A DNA stretch of 14,100 bases from NCBI GenBank assembly GCA_016201185.1, contig JACQDG010000317.1, positions 1 through 14,100 on the forward strand, given 5' to 3'. The notes beneath the pieces were generated by a model. That model saw only the letters and a program-made list of their open reading frames with translations, had not been told where the DNA came from and searched no databases. This stretch comes from Acidobacteriota bacterium. GTDB taxonomy: Bacteria; Acidobacteriota; Terriglobia; Bryobacterales; JACQDG01. Of the stretch, positions 1-6,196 are shown piece after piece. Within the stretch, counting starts at the first letter, position 1. Every line of letters begins with the position of its first letter. Position numbers and translations under genes: made by a program.

Positions 1-1
1 G

Positions 2-802
2 AACGCGCAGTATCAGACTACCTCCGGCGGGTTTCAACTCGGCAACCCACAATCTGGGTTCGAGTTGTTCGGTGCTCAGACGGGATTTCGCAACCAGGGC
101 GGTGTCGAGTACGCGGTGGGGCTGGTGAACGGCTCGAATCGAATGTACGACGACAACTCTCAAAAGGACTTCTACGCCAGCGCCGGGTACAAATTCGGGG
201 GTTATGGTGTGAGCGGCTCAAGGGAGGAGTTAACCGAGCTAAAGGCAACCGATAACTATATCGACAACTCGGTTAGCATCGGAGGCTTTGGCTATATCGG
301 GCGCTCCCGGTCCCCCTTGATGGGCGAAGTGCGTTTCAACCGCTGGGGTCTGCGCGCGGACATTTCGATTCAGAAACTAAACGTTTACGGCGCTTACGTC
401 CACGGCGCGGACGCCATGATGAGCCGGAGGTCGCGCCAGAAGTCCAACGGTTATTTCATCGAGGGAGACTACGTCATTCTGCCGTGGATCATCGCGCTCG
501 TCCGCTACGATCAGGTGCTTCTGGGGCAACCGATGGTGCAGATGGGCGGCGGGTCGGGCATGTTGATGCCTTCTGAAGTGGCGCTCTTCAGCGCGTCGGC
601 TGGCCCGACGCCCGTTTATCACACCATGGCGGGAGATATTTTACCGAACAAGCGGCTGGTGCCGGCGCTCGTGTTCGCCATCCGGGCCAACATCACCCTG
701 ACTCTGGAGGGCATCTTCCCGACCGGGCAAATGGATCCAAGCATGCTAGGCAACCTGGAGATGCAGAAACGGGGACGGATCGGACTCAAGTTTTATTTCT
801 GA
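2..802 (+). CDS. Outer-membrane beta-barrel (porin-like) protein, C-terminal part
   Basis: The reading frame is open from the left edge (base 2) to TGA at 800-802, so 266 residues of a longer protein are visible and the true start lies outside the window. The sequence is rich in short alternating polar/aromatic strands separated by Gly/Asn/Asp turns, includes runs such as YAVGLVNG and YKFGG, and ends in RIGLKFYF. A C-terminal Phe on an amphipathic last strand is the usual signature of an outer-membrane barrel. No CXXCH motif is present, so this part is not itself a cytochrome. The next gene starts 2 bases after the stop, which places it in the same operon as the copper protein and the Rieske/cytochrome b genes. 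A role as a porin or as an outer-membrane scaffold for electron-transfer proteins is an inference from that context. Confidence 0.75.
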   Translation, partial: NAQYQTTSGGFQLGNPQSGFELFGAQTGFRNQGGVEYAVGLVNGSNRMYDDNSQKDFYASAGYKFGGYGVSGSREELTELKATDNYIDNSVSIGGFGYIGRSRSPLMGEVRFNRWGLRADISIQKLNVYGAYVHGADAMMSRRSRQKSNGYFIEGDYVILPWIIALVRYDQVLLGQPMVQMGGGSGMLMPSEVALFSASAGPTPVYHTMAGDILPNKRLVPALVFAIRANITLTLEGIFPTGQMDPSMLGNLEMQKRGRIGLKFYF

Positions 803-804
803 GC

Positions 805-1383
805 ATGCAGACCTCGGTACTCCCGGCCCTATTGCTTGTGATCGCTGCTCCCCTGGGCGCCGGCACAATCACCGGCTCGGTGAAAGCAGCCCGCGCCCGC
901 GACAACCGCGATGCGGTCGTCTACGTGGACCGCATTGCGGGCAAACAATTTGCGCCGCCACAGCAGCCTGTGGTCCTCGATCAAACCAACCTGGTTTTCA
1001 TCCCGCACGTGTTGCCGGTGCTGACGGGCACGACCGTAGCATTTCCCAACAACGACACGGTGCGGCACAACGTGTTTTCTCCCTCTCCCGCCAAGCGATT
1101 CAACCTCGGCACCTACGCCCAAAAGGTGACGAAACATGTCGCTTTCGACAAGCCTGGCGTGGTGGCCCTGCTGTGCCATGTGCACGCCGAAATGTCGGCG
1201 TACGTGGTGGTCATTGAAACCCCTTACTTTGCCGTTACCGACCCGGCCGGGGAATACAAAATCGCCGATGTTCCACCGGGCAGTTACGTCCTCAAGGCCT
1301 GGCATGAATCGAGCAAGCCCAAAGAGCAAAAGGTCGAGGTGAAAGAAGGCAACTCGACACGCGTGGATTTCGACCTGAGGTGA
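805..1383 (+). CDS. Exported cupredoxin (type 1 copper protein) with C-terminal carboxypeptidase-regulatory-like domain
   Basis: A 192-residue protein, ATG at 805, two bases after the barrel gene. Residues 1-19 form a signal peptide (hydrophobic core ALLLVIAAPLGA), so the product is periplasmic. Residues about 25-140 form a plastocyanin-like fold with candidate copper ligands His88 (in VRHNV), Cys124, His127 and Met130 (in CHVHAEM). The Cys-x2-His-x2-Met loop is shorter than the Cys-x2-His-x4-Met loop of plastocyanin and pseudoazurin. Residues about 141-192 (DPAGEYKIADVPPGSYVLKA) look like a carboxypeptidase-regulatory-like beta-sandwich. Lying directly before the Rieske and cytochrome b genes, it is a good candidate for a periplasmic one-electron carrier working with that complex, but the partner is inferred. 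Copper occupancy cannot be read from sequence. Confidence 0.85.
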   Translation: MQTSVLPALLLVIAAPLGAGTITGSVKAARARDNRDAVVYVDRIAGKQFAPPQQPVVLDQTNLVFIPHVLPVLTGTTVAFPNNDTVRHNVFSPSPAKRFNLGTYAQKVTKHVAFDKPGVVALLCHVHAEMSAYVVVIETPYFAVTDPAGEYKIADVPPGSYVLKAWHESSKPKEQKVEVKEGNSTRVDFDLR

Positions 1384-1389
1384 CCACCG

Positions 1390-1908
1390 ATGGCGCCGCC
1401 AACCCCGCAAGAGCATTTCGACGGCGTATGGATGCCGCGGCGCGACCTGTTCTACAAGCTCACCTGGCTTGCGGTAGGGGGGGCTGTGGTGAGCGCGGCC
1501 GCGGCGGCTGTGCGGATGCTGTTCCCCAAGGTGTTCTTTGAGCCACCGATGAAGTTTCGCGCCGGCGTGCCGTCCGACTACCAGCCGGGCGCGGTGAGCG
1601 AGCGGTGGAAGAAAGAGTGGCGCGTATGGATGGTTCGCACCGAGAAAGGCCTGTTCGCGCTTTCCGCCACCTGCACCCACCTGGGCTGCACTCCCGTGTG
1701 GCTGGAAGCCGAGAACCGGTTCCAATGCCCCTGCCACGGCAGCGCTTACACACCAGAAGGCATCAATGTGGAAGGGCCGGCGCCGCGACCTCTGGAGCGC
1801 TTTCGAATCACCCTCGACCGCAGCGGGCAAATCGTGGTGGACAAGCGGCGCGTGTTTCGCCAGGAATGGGGGGAGTGGAACCATCCCGAATCCATACTGA
1901 GGCTTTAA
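1390..1908 (+). CDS. Rieske [2Fe-2S] iron-sulfur protein of a Rieske/cytochrome b complex
   Basis: A 172-residue protein with ATG at 1390, 6 bases after the copper-protein gene. The two Rieske boxes are complete: CTHLGC (Cys95, His97, Cys100) and CPCHGS (Cys113, Cys115, His116). Cys95/Cys113 and His97/His116 would bind the 2Fe-2S cluster, and Cys100/Cys115 can form the stabilising disulfide. Residues 24-45 are one hydrophobic anchor. It is preceded by RRDLF (17-21), a recognisable though imperfect twin-arginine signal, as expected for a Tat-exported, uncleaved Rieske protein. The head domain would face the periplasm and carry electrons from quinol at the cytochrome b Qo site to the c-type cytochrome. 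The cytochrome b gene begins 3 bases downstream. Confidence 0.96.
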   Translation: MAPPTPQEHFDGVWMPRRDLFYKLTWLAVGGAVVSAAAAAVRMLFPKVFFEPPMKFRAGVPSDYQPGAVSERWKKEWRVWMVRTEKGLFALSATCTHLGCTPVWLEAENRFQCPCHGSAYTPEGINVEGPAPRPLERFRITLDRSGQIVVDKRRVFRQEWGEWNHPESILRL

Positions 1909-1911
1909 CGG

Positions 1912-3294
1912 ATGCCGCTGCGGCAATCGAACCTGTGGCGCTCCATCTTCCGCCATCCCTACGACGGGTCCAGACGCGCCCGCTACCTGCAAACGGCAGC
2001 CAACGTATTCCTGCACCTGCATCCGGTGCGAATCTCCCCGGCGGCCATCCGGTTCACCTACACCTGGGGCCTCGGCGGGCTTTCGTTTCTGCTCTTCATT
2101 TTGCTCACCGTCAGCGGCGTGTTTCTGATGTTCTATTACGTGCCCGACAGCCGCCGCGCTTACGACGACATCAAGGACCTCGGTTTCGTGGTTCCGTTCG
2201 GACAGTTCCTCCGGAACTTGCACCGCTGGGCCGGTCACGCCATGGTGATTACCGTGTGGCTGCACATGCTGCGGGTGTTCCTGACCGGCGCTTACAAGAA
2301 GCCGCGGGAGTTCAATTGGGTGCTTGGGGTTTCCTCGCTCGTTCTGACACTGCTGCTGAGCTTTTCCGGGTATCTATTGCCCTGGGACCAGATTGCCTTC
2401 TGGGCCATCACGGTGGGCACCAATATGGCGACAGCGACGCCGGTTCTGGGGAACAGCCTTCAGGTGCTGATCCTGGGCGGCCCCCGCGTGGGCCAAAATG
2501 CCTTGCTGCGCTTCTACGTCCTGCACTGCCTGGCTTTGCCCCTCATCCTGGCAATTATCTTGGGGGTGCACTTCTGGCGGGTGCGCAAGGACGGATTCTC
2601 AGCATCCAGCCCGGGGGAAAAGATCGACGTCTGGCCTCACCTTGTCTCCCGGGAGTTTCTCGCTGCTTTGAACGCCTTGCTGGCGCTGGTTGTGTGGTCG
2701 ATGCTGGTGAACGCGCCGCTCGAGCGACTGGCCGATCCCACCTCCACTCCGAACCCGGCCAAGGCCCCGTGGTATTTCTCGGGCTTGCAGGAGATGCTGG
2801 TGTATTTCGATCCCTGGATTGCCGGCGTTCTGCTGCCCTTGTTAATCATCTTCGGCCTGATGGCGATTCCGTACCTCGATGCGAACCCCCATGGGGTGGG
2901 CCTCTATTCCTTCGCAACGCGGCGCTGGGCGGTGTCAGGTTTCGTGTTCGGGTTTCTGCTGTGGGTGTTGCTGATTGTGATCGGCCAGTTCTTCCGCGGG
3001 CCGGGATGGATGTGGTACTGGCCGTGGGAAAGCCGCGCGGTGGCCAAGCCGCTCACCGCTAAGACCTGGAACTTCCCGCTTCCGGTGGGAGCAGCGTTCG
3101 TGGGCGCCTATTACTCACTCGGCCTCTATCTGCCGCGGCGTTTGCGGCCGGAGGTATTCGGGGCGTTGCCGCGCGGTAAGTACTGCGCCCTGTGGTTTCT
3201 CACGCTGACCATGCTGGCGCTGCCCATCAAGATGCTGCTGCGGTTGTTCTTCCGGGTGCACTACGTTCTGGCCACTCCGTGGTTTCGAGTCTGA
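1912..3294 (+). CDS. Cytochrome b of a bc1/b6f-type complex (b6 and subunit IV regions in one chain)
   Basis: A 460-residue polytopic membrane protein. The four b-heme ligands are visible as His104 (LHRWAGH), His118 (WLHMLRVF), His205 (VLHCLALP) and His220 (GVHFWRVRK). The spacings of 14 and 15 match the b6 type. The N-terminal four-helix b6-like part (about 1-230) is joined to a subunit-IV-like part (about 235-390), and an extra C-terminal helix lies near 425-448. The Qo-site PEWY motif reads APWY (285-288), so the usual acidic residue is absent. At the position where b6 has the Cys that binds heme ci (just before LGG), this protein appears to have Gly, so a covalent ci heme is unlikely. It overlaps the next gene by one base (TGATG at 3292-3296), which suggests translational coupling. 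It is the quinone-reactive core of the complex. Confidence 0.96.
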   Translation: MPLRQSNLWRSIFRHPYDGSRRARYLQTAANVFLHLHPVRISPAAIRFTYTWGLGGLSFLLFILLTVSGVFLMFYYVPDSRRAYDDIKDLGFVVPFGQFLRNLHRWAGHAMVITVWLHMLRVFLTGAYKKPREFNWVLGVSSLVLTLLLSFSGYLLPWDQIAFWAITVGTNMATATPVLGNSLQVLILGGPRVGQNALLRFYVLHCLALPLILAIILGVHFWRVRKDGFSASSPGEKIDVWPHLVSREFLAALNALLALVVWSMLVNAPLERLADPTSTPNPAKAPWYFSGLQEMLVYFDPWIAGVLLPLLIIFGLMAIPYLDANPHGVGLYSFATRRWAVSGFVFGFLLWVLLIVIGQFFRGPGWMWYWPWESRAVAKPLTAKTWNFPLPVGAAFVGAYYSLGLYLPRRLRPEVFGALPRGKYCALWFLTLTMLALPIKMLLRLFFRVHYVLATPWFRV

Positions 3295-5096
3295 TGATCC
3301 GCCACTGGACGGCACTTACAGGCACCCTGCTGTTGGCGGCCTTTAGTGTGGTCGTCTATCGCGAAGCCCGCCCGGAGTGGCGGAGTCGGGAATTGAAACA
3401 GATCGTGAACGAGGATCTCGCTTCGGTCGACCGCTGTTCGACCTGTCACCCGGAGCAGGCCCACCCCGCTCCCTGGCTCGAACATCATCCCGCGGAAAGA
3501 TTCGGATGCACGATCTGCCACGAGGGGCAGGGAAGAGCAACCACCGCCCGCGCCGCCCATCGTGAGGATCCAAGCTGGCCCCGGCCGCTGTTGCCCGGCG
3601 TTTGGCTGGGCGCGACCTGCGCTCGCTGCCATGAGGAAAACGAGATCCCGTATGAGCCTTACCTCAGCGATGGCCGAAAGCTGTTCCTCGCGACCGGCTG
3701 CGTGGGGTGCCACGAGGTGGCGGCGTTGCGGGGCGTAGCCAAGATCGGGCCCGACCTGCGCCATATCGGATCCAAGGTCAACGCACAGTGGCTCCAGGCC
3801 TGGCTGAAGAACCCGAAGAACTACCAGCCGAGAACGCGCATGCCAAATTTTCAGTTGAGCGAGCTCGAGATTGTGGTACTCACTTCCTACCTGTTGACTC
3901 TGCGGGCGCCATCGCCACCGTCGCCATTCAACGCCCCGCCGTCGCTCGCCGCCGAGGGCGGCAAGTTGTTTCGGGAATCCCGTTGCGTCTCGTGCCATTC
4001 TCTGAAGGGCCGCGGGGGAAAGCTAGCGGGCGACCTGGAATGCTTCGGGTCCAAAGCGGACCCCGGATGGGTGGCCGAGTATCTCGAAGACCCGCGCCGC
4101 CATTTCCCCGCATCGCGCATGCCGCGCTACCGCTTCGACCGCCAGCAGATTCGGACGCTGGCGGCCTATTTTGCGACTGAATTGCGCTGTCAGCAGGATC
4201 CGGCTCCGGAACCGGCTCCCGGGTCGCCGGCGGAAGCGCAGCGGATCATCCGCCGGTACGGCTGCCACGGATGCCATGAGATCCCGGGCTTTGAAAAAGC
4301 CGGACCGGTCGGGGCCGAGCTCGATGGCTACGCTGATAAGCCCATAGATCGTCTGGATTTCGGCAACCGGAGCAAGATCGGGCGGACCTGGCAAGAATGG
4401 ACTTTCGCGAAGTTGAAAAAGCCGCGCCAGTTCCGCGAGACACTCAAAATGCCCGACTACGATTTTGATGACCAGGAGGCCCTCAACCTGGCTGTTTTTC
4501 TGCGCAGCCTGACCACGCGCGCGATCCCGGCCGCTTACCGATTTCGCCCCGGGCCCAACGCGCCCTACAAGCCGCAGGGGGCCTTCGGCCGCCTGGTCGA
4601 GGAACTGCGGTGTCTCGACTGTCACCGCATTCGCGGCAGCGGCGGGTCGCTGGCTCCGGATCTGTCGCTCGAGGGCAGCCGGGTGCGCCCCGGCTGGCTC
4701 AAGGAGTTTCTCAAGAATCCCCAGCCGATCCGTCTGTACATGGAAGAGCGCATGCCCAAGTTCCGGCTCGCGCCCGCAGAAATCGATACCATCGTGAACT
4801 ACCTAGGCACAGTCCTGGTGGTCGACCTGCCTGGCGCGGGGGTCATCCCAAGAGAGCTCACGGCGAAAGGCCGCAAACTCTACTTTGAGAAATATGCTTG
4901 CCAGGCCTGTCATCAGCGCGGCGAGCAGGGCGGGGCGATTGGCCCCGAGCTCACTGCGGTGGGGAAGCGCCTTACGCCGCAGTGGTTGTTTTACTATCTG
5001 CGCGACTCACACCGGCTGGTGGGTGATGTCCCCGAACCGGCGCTGAAGCTGCCTGAAGAGGAGGCCCGTGCCGTCGCCGCCTTCCTGGGGTACTGA
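3294..5096 (+). CDS. Membrane-anchored octaheme c-type cytochrome subunit of the Rieske/cytochrome b complex
   Basis: A 600-residue protein. The start chosen is ATG 3294, overlapping the cytochrome b stop, because it puts a hydrophobic anchor (residues 6-22) at the N-terminus; an upstream in-frame start would run inside cytochrome b. Eight CXXCH motifs begin at Cys48, 72, 109, 136, 231, 324, 440 and 536. The first three form a compact triheme segment rich in other His residues (HHP, AAHRE), probably bis-His ligated. The last five are class I monoheme modules about 95 residues apart. Four have a following Met-Pro: Met183, Met276, Met386 and Met487. Module 6 carries an insertion of about 15 residues. 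The last module contains no Met at all and reads KLP (Leu586) where the others read R/KMP. It takes the place of cytochrome c1 or f, accepting electrons from the Rieske centre and passing them along a heme chain in the periplasm. Confidence 0.93.
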   Translation: MIRHWTALTGTLLLAAFSVVVYREARPEWRSRELKQIVNEDLASVDRCSTCHPEQAHPAPWLEHHPAERFGCTICHEGQGRATTARAAHREDPSWPRPLLPGVWLGATCARCHEENEIPYEPYLSDGRKLFLATGCVGCHEVAALRGVAKIGPDLRHIGSKVNAQWLQAWLKNPKNYQPRTRMPNFQLSELEIVVLTSYLLTLRAPSPPSPFNAPPSLAAEGGKLFRESRCVSCHSLKGRGGKLAGDLECFGSKADPGWVAEYLEDPRRHFPASRMPRYRFDRQQIRTLAAYFATELRCQQDPAPEPAPGSPAEAQRIIRRYGCHGCHEIPGFEKAGPVGAELDGYADKPIDRLDFGNRSKIGRTWQEWTFAKLKKPRQFRETLKMPDYDFDDQEALNLAVFLRSLTTRAIPAAYRFRPGPNAPYKPQGAFGRLVEELRCLDCHRIRGSGGSLAPDLSLEGSRVRPGWLKEFLKNPQPIRLYMEERMPKFRLAPAEIDTIVNYLGTVLVVDLPGAGVIPRELTAKGRKLYFEKYACQACHQRGEQGGAIGPELTAVGKRLTPQWLFYYLRDSHRLVGDVPEPALKLPEEEARAVAAFLGY

Positions 5097-5497
5097 TGAG
5101 GGCATTCCTTCCCTTCCTGGCAGTGGCCCTGATGACCTTCGGGGGTTTCTGGGTCAGCCGGCCGCCCAGTACGCCAGCAGCGCCATCGGAACCGATTCCG
5201 TGGAAGCCGCCGCTTAACCGCATGCAGGAAACCGGCCGGCGGATCTATCTCCACCGGTGCGCCTGGTGCCACGGCAAGGAGCGCGATGGATTCGGCCTGA
5301 ACGCGACGAAACTGGAGATCGCACCGGCCGACTTCACCGCCCCGCAGTTCCGGAGCACGCATTCGAAAGCGGTCCTGATCGATTGGCTGGAGGGCCGGCG
5401 CGTTCGCCTTGCGCCCTTCTGCCCGAGCTGGCAGGAGACCCTCGCACCGGCTGAGCGAGATGCGGTCACCGATTATCTGCTCGGTTCAGTCGATTGA
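5096..5497 (+). CDS. Small membrane-anchored or exported monoheme cytochrome c with Cys at the usual Met-ligand position
   Basis: A 133-residue protein whose ATG overlaps the TGA of the octaheme gene (TGATG at 5094-5098), so it is the last gene of the operon. Residues 3-20 are hydrophobic and serve as an anchor or signal. One CAWCH motif (55-59) starts a class I cytochrome c domain. The region that normally reads (A/S)MPxW before the last helix reads PFCPSW, with Cys109 in the Met place. There is no Met after the heme motif; the only Met residues are 1, 13 and 43. Cys109 or His89 are therefore the candidate sixth ligands. It probably takes electrons from, or gives them to, the octaheme chain. 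His/Cys ligation is known in other c-type cytochromes such as SoxAX, TsdA and DsrJ, but its presence here is an inference from alignment by eye. Confidence 0.88.
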   Translation: MRAFLPFLAVALMTFGGFWVSRPPSTPAAPSEPIPWKPPLNRMQETGRRIYLHRCAWCHGKERDGFGLNATKLEIAPADFTAPQFRSTHSKAVLIDWLEGRRVRLAPFCPSWQETLAPAERDAVTDYLLGSVD

Positions 5498-5585
5498 CCA
5501 CGACTTCGCCGTCAGTCCCCCCAATGCGAATGAGATCGATCGAACCGCTCCTGCCTGAACCCAGCGTGCCTGGTTGCGCGGGCTA

Positions 5586-5613
5586 TTGCAGGTGAGCAGT
5601 CGGTGTGTAGAAT
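5586..5613 (+). promoter_or_regulatory. Weak promoter-like sequence in the 5498-5687 gap
   Basis: The 190 bases between the cytochrome operon and the tRNA contain no convincing gene and no clear hairpin/T-run terminator. The only promoter-like string is TTGCAG, a 16-base spacer and TAGAAT on the plus strand. It would read antisense through the tRNA into the decayed receptor gene, so it may be chance or a relic of that gene's promoter. Confidence 0.2.
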
Positions 5614-5687
5614 TCCTGTTTTCGGGGCATCGTGGCGGCCGGTCTGTTGGCGGTGGGCTGCTGTATCTAACTGATTTTCTTGAGGAC

Positions 5688-5763
5688 TGGAGCCACGGGT
5701 CGGACTTGAACCGACGACCTGCGGTTTACGAAACCGCTGCTCTGCCAGCTGAGCTACCGTGGC
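5688..5763 (-). tRNA. tRNA-Thr (anticodon CGT)
   Basis: Read on the minus strand this is a 76-base cloverleaf. The acceptor stem GCCACGG/CCGTGGC is perfect, with discriminator T and an encoded CCA end (bases 5690-5688). The D-loop region contains AGCTCAGCTGGCAGAGC. The anticodon stem GCGGT/ACCGC encloses the loop TTCGTAA, giving anticodon CGT, which reads the Thr codon ACG. The T arm GTCGG-TTCAAGT-CCGAC is perfect. All stems are intact, so the gene should be functional. Confidence 0.97.
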
Positions 5764-5775
5764 GGGCCTGCATTT

Positions 5776-5781
5776 CTTATA
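5776..5781 (-). promoter_or_regulatory. Putative -10 box of the tRNA-Thr gene
   Basis: TATAAG on the minus strand lies 12 bases before the tRNA 5' end, a fitting position for a -10 box. The sequence 17 bases further upstream is not a good -35 match, so only the -10 is proposed. Confidence 0.35.
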
Positions 5782-5782
5782 G

Positions 5783-6148
5783 CACAACGAGCGCCGAGAA
5801 TGCCTGCCCCATCACGCCGGCGACGGCGTGCTTCTAGCCGGGGTCCAGCTCCAATACGGCGGACACCCGAAACGTTGTTCCGCGCACGGGCTTTGAGCGC
5901 AGCCGGGAGATGGAGCCGCGGCGAAGCCACCATCGCCTATTCCTACCAGCATGCCGAGGCTGGAGCCGCATACTACGTTTGACCTGTCACTCGGAAGGTC
6001 CTTCGGCGAGAGATGGTCGGTTTCGGTGGTCGGCTTAAACGTCGCCAAACGGCGGTTCCCGCTGGACAACAGCGAAACCTCCCGAGGGACGCACTTCGCT
6101 GATCCTCGTCAAATTTTCGTTCAGGTTCGATACCGGTTCCATTACTGA
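5783..6148 (+). pseudogene. Degraded C-terminal end of a TonB-dependent receptor
   Basis: The stretch from about 5951 to TGA 6146-6148 reads PHTTFDLSLGRSFGERWSVS, then LNVAKRRF, then GTHFADPRQIFVQVRYRFHY. This is the last few strands of an outer-membrane TonB-dependent receptor, including the terminal aromatic residue and the typical GTHxxDPR turn. Upstream the likeness continues but changes frame. Bases 5822-5863 read DGVLLAGVQLQYGG in the same frame as the C-terminus. About 5864-5976 read RGEATIAYSYQHAEAGAAYY in another frame, with stops closing each piece. At least two frameshifts are therefore needed, and everything N-terminal is missing, cut off near the tRNA gene. There is no plausible start. 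It is a relic, not an expressed receptor. Confidence is high for the last 60 residues and moderate for the upstream pieces. Confidence 0.65.
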
Positions 6149-6158
6149 TCTCATCTGG

Positions 6159-6187
6159 TTCGGACTGCGCCTCCGATCCGGTATCAT
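6159..6187 (+). promoter_or_regulatory. Putative sigma70-type promoter of the membrane protein gene
   Basis: TTCGGA (6159-6164), a 17-base spacer and TATCAT (6182-6187) match a housekeeping promoter reasonably well. Transcription would begin near 6194, almost on the GTG start codon at 6197, implying a leaderless or very short leader. Confidence 0.4.
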
Positions 6188-6196
6188 GAGAGCGCT

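Noticed and set aside
829..2265. A 478-codon minus-strand open frame
   Set aside because: It lies antisense to the copper protein, Rieske and cytochrome b genes, whose motifs are unmistakable. Its Arg/His/Pro-rich composition is typical of an antisense shadow in GC-rich DNA.
1605..3062. A 485-codon plus-strand frame overlapping Rieske and cytochrome b
   Set aside because: Out-of-frame shadow with no membrane segments or motifs, fully contained in two well-supported genes.
3192..3293. An upstream start for the octaheme cytochrome
   Set aside because: It would add 34 residues encoded inside cytochrome b and bury the membrane anchor; ATG 3294 overlapping the stop is typical of coupled genes.
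5498..5687. A transcription terminator after the cytochrome operon
   Set aside because: Only four-base inverted repeats (such as CCAG/CTGG near 5560) without a T-run were found, so no terminator is called.
5670..5770. An integrative-element attachment site at the tRNA
   Set aside because: No integrase gene and no second copy of the tRNA 3' end was seen in the window.
5512..5787. A 91-codon minus-strand frame containing the string VAQLAEQRFRKPQVVGSSP
   Set aside because: This is the well-known false translation of a tRNA gene; it covers tRNA-Thr(CGT) at 5688-5763.
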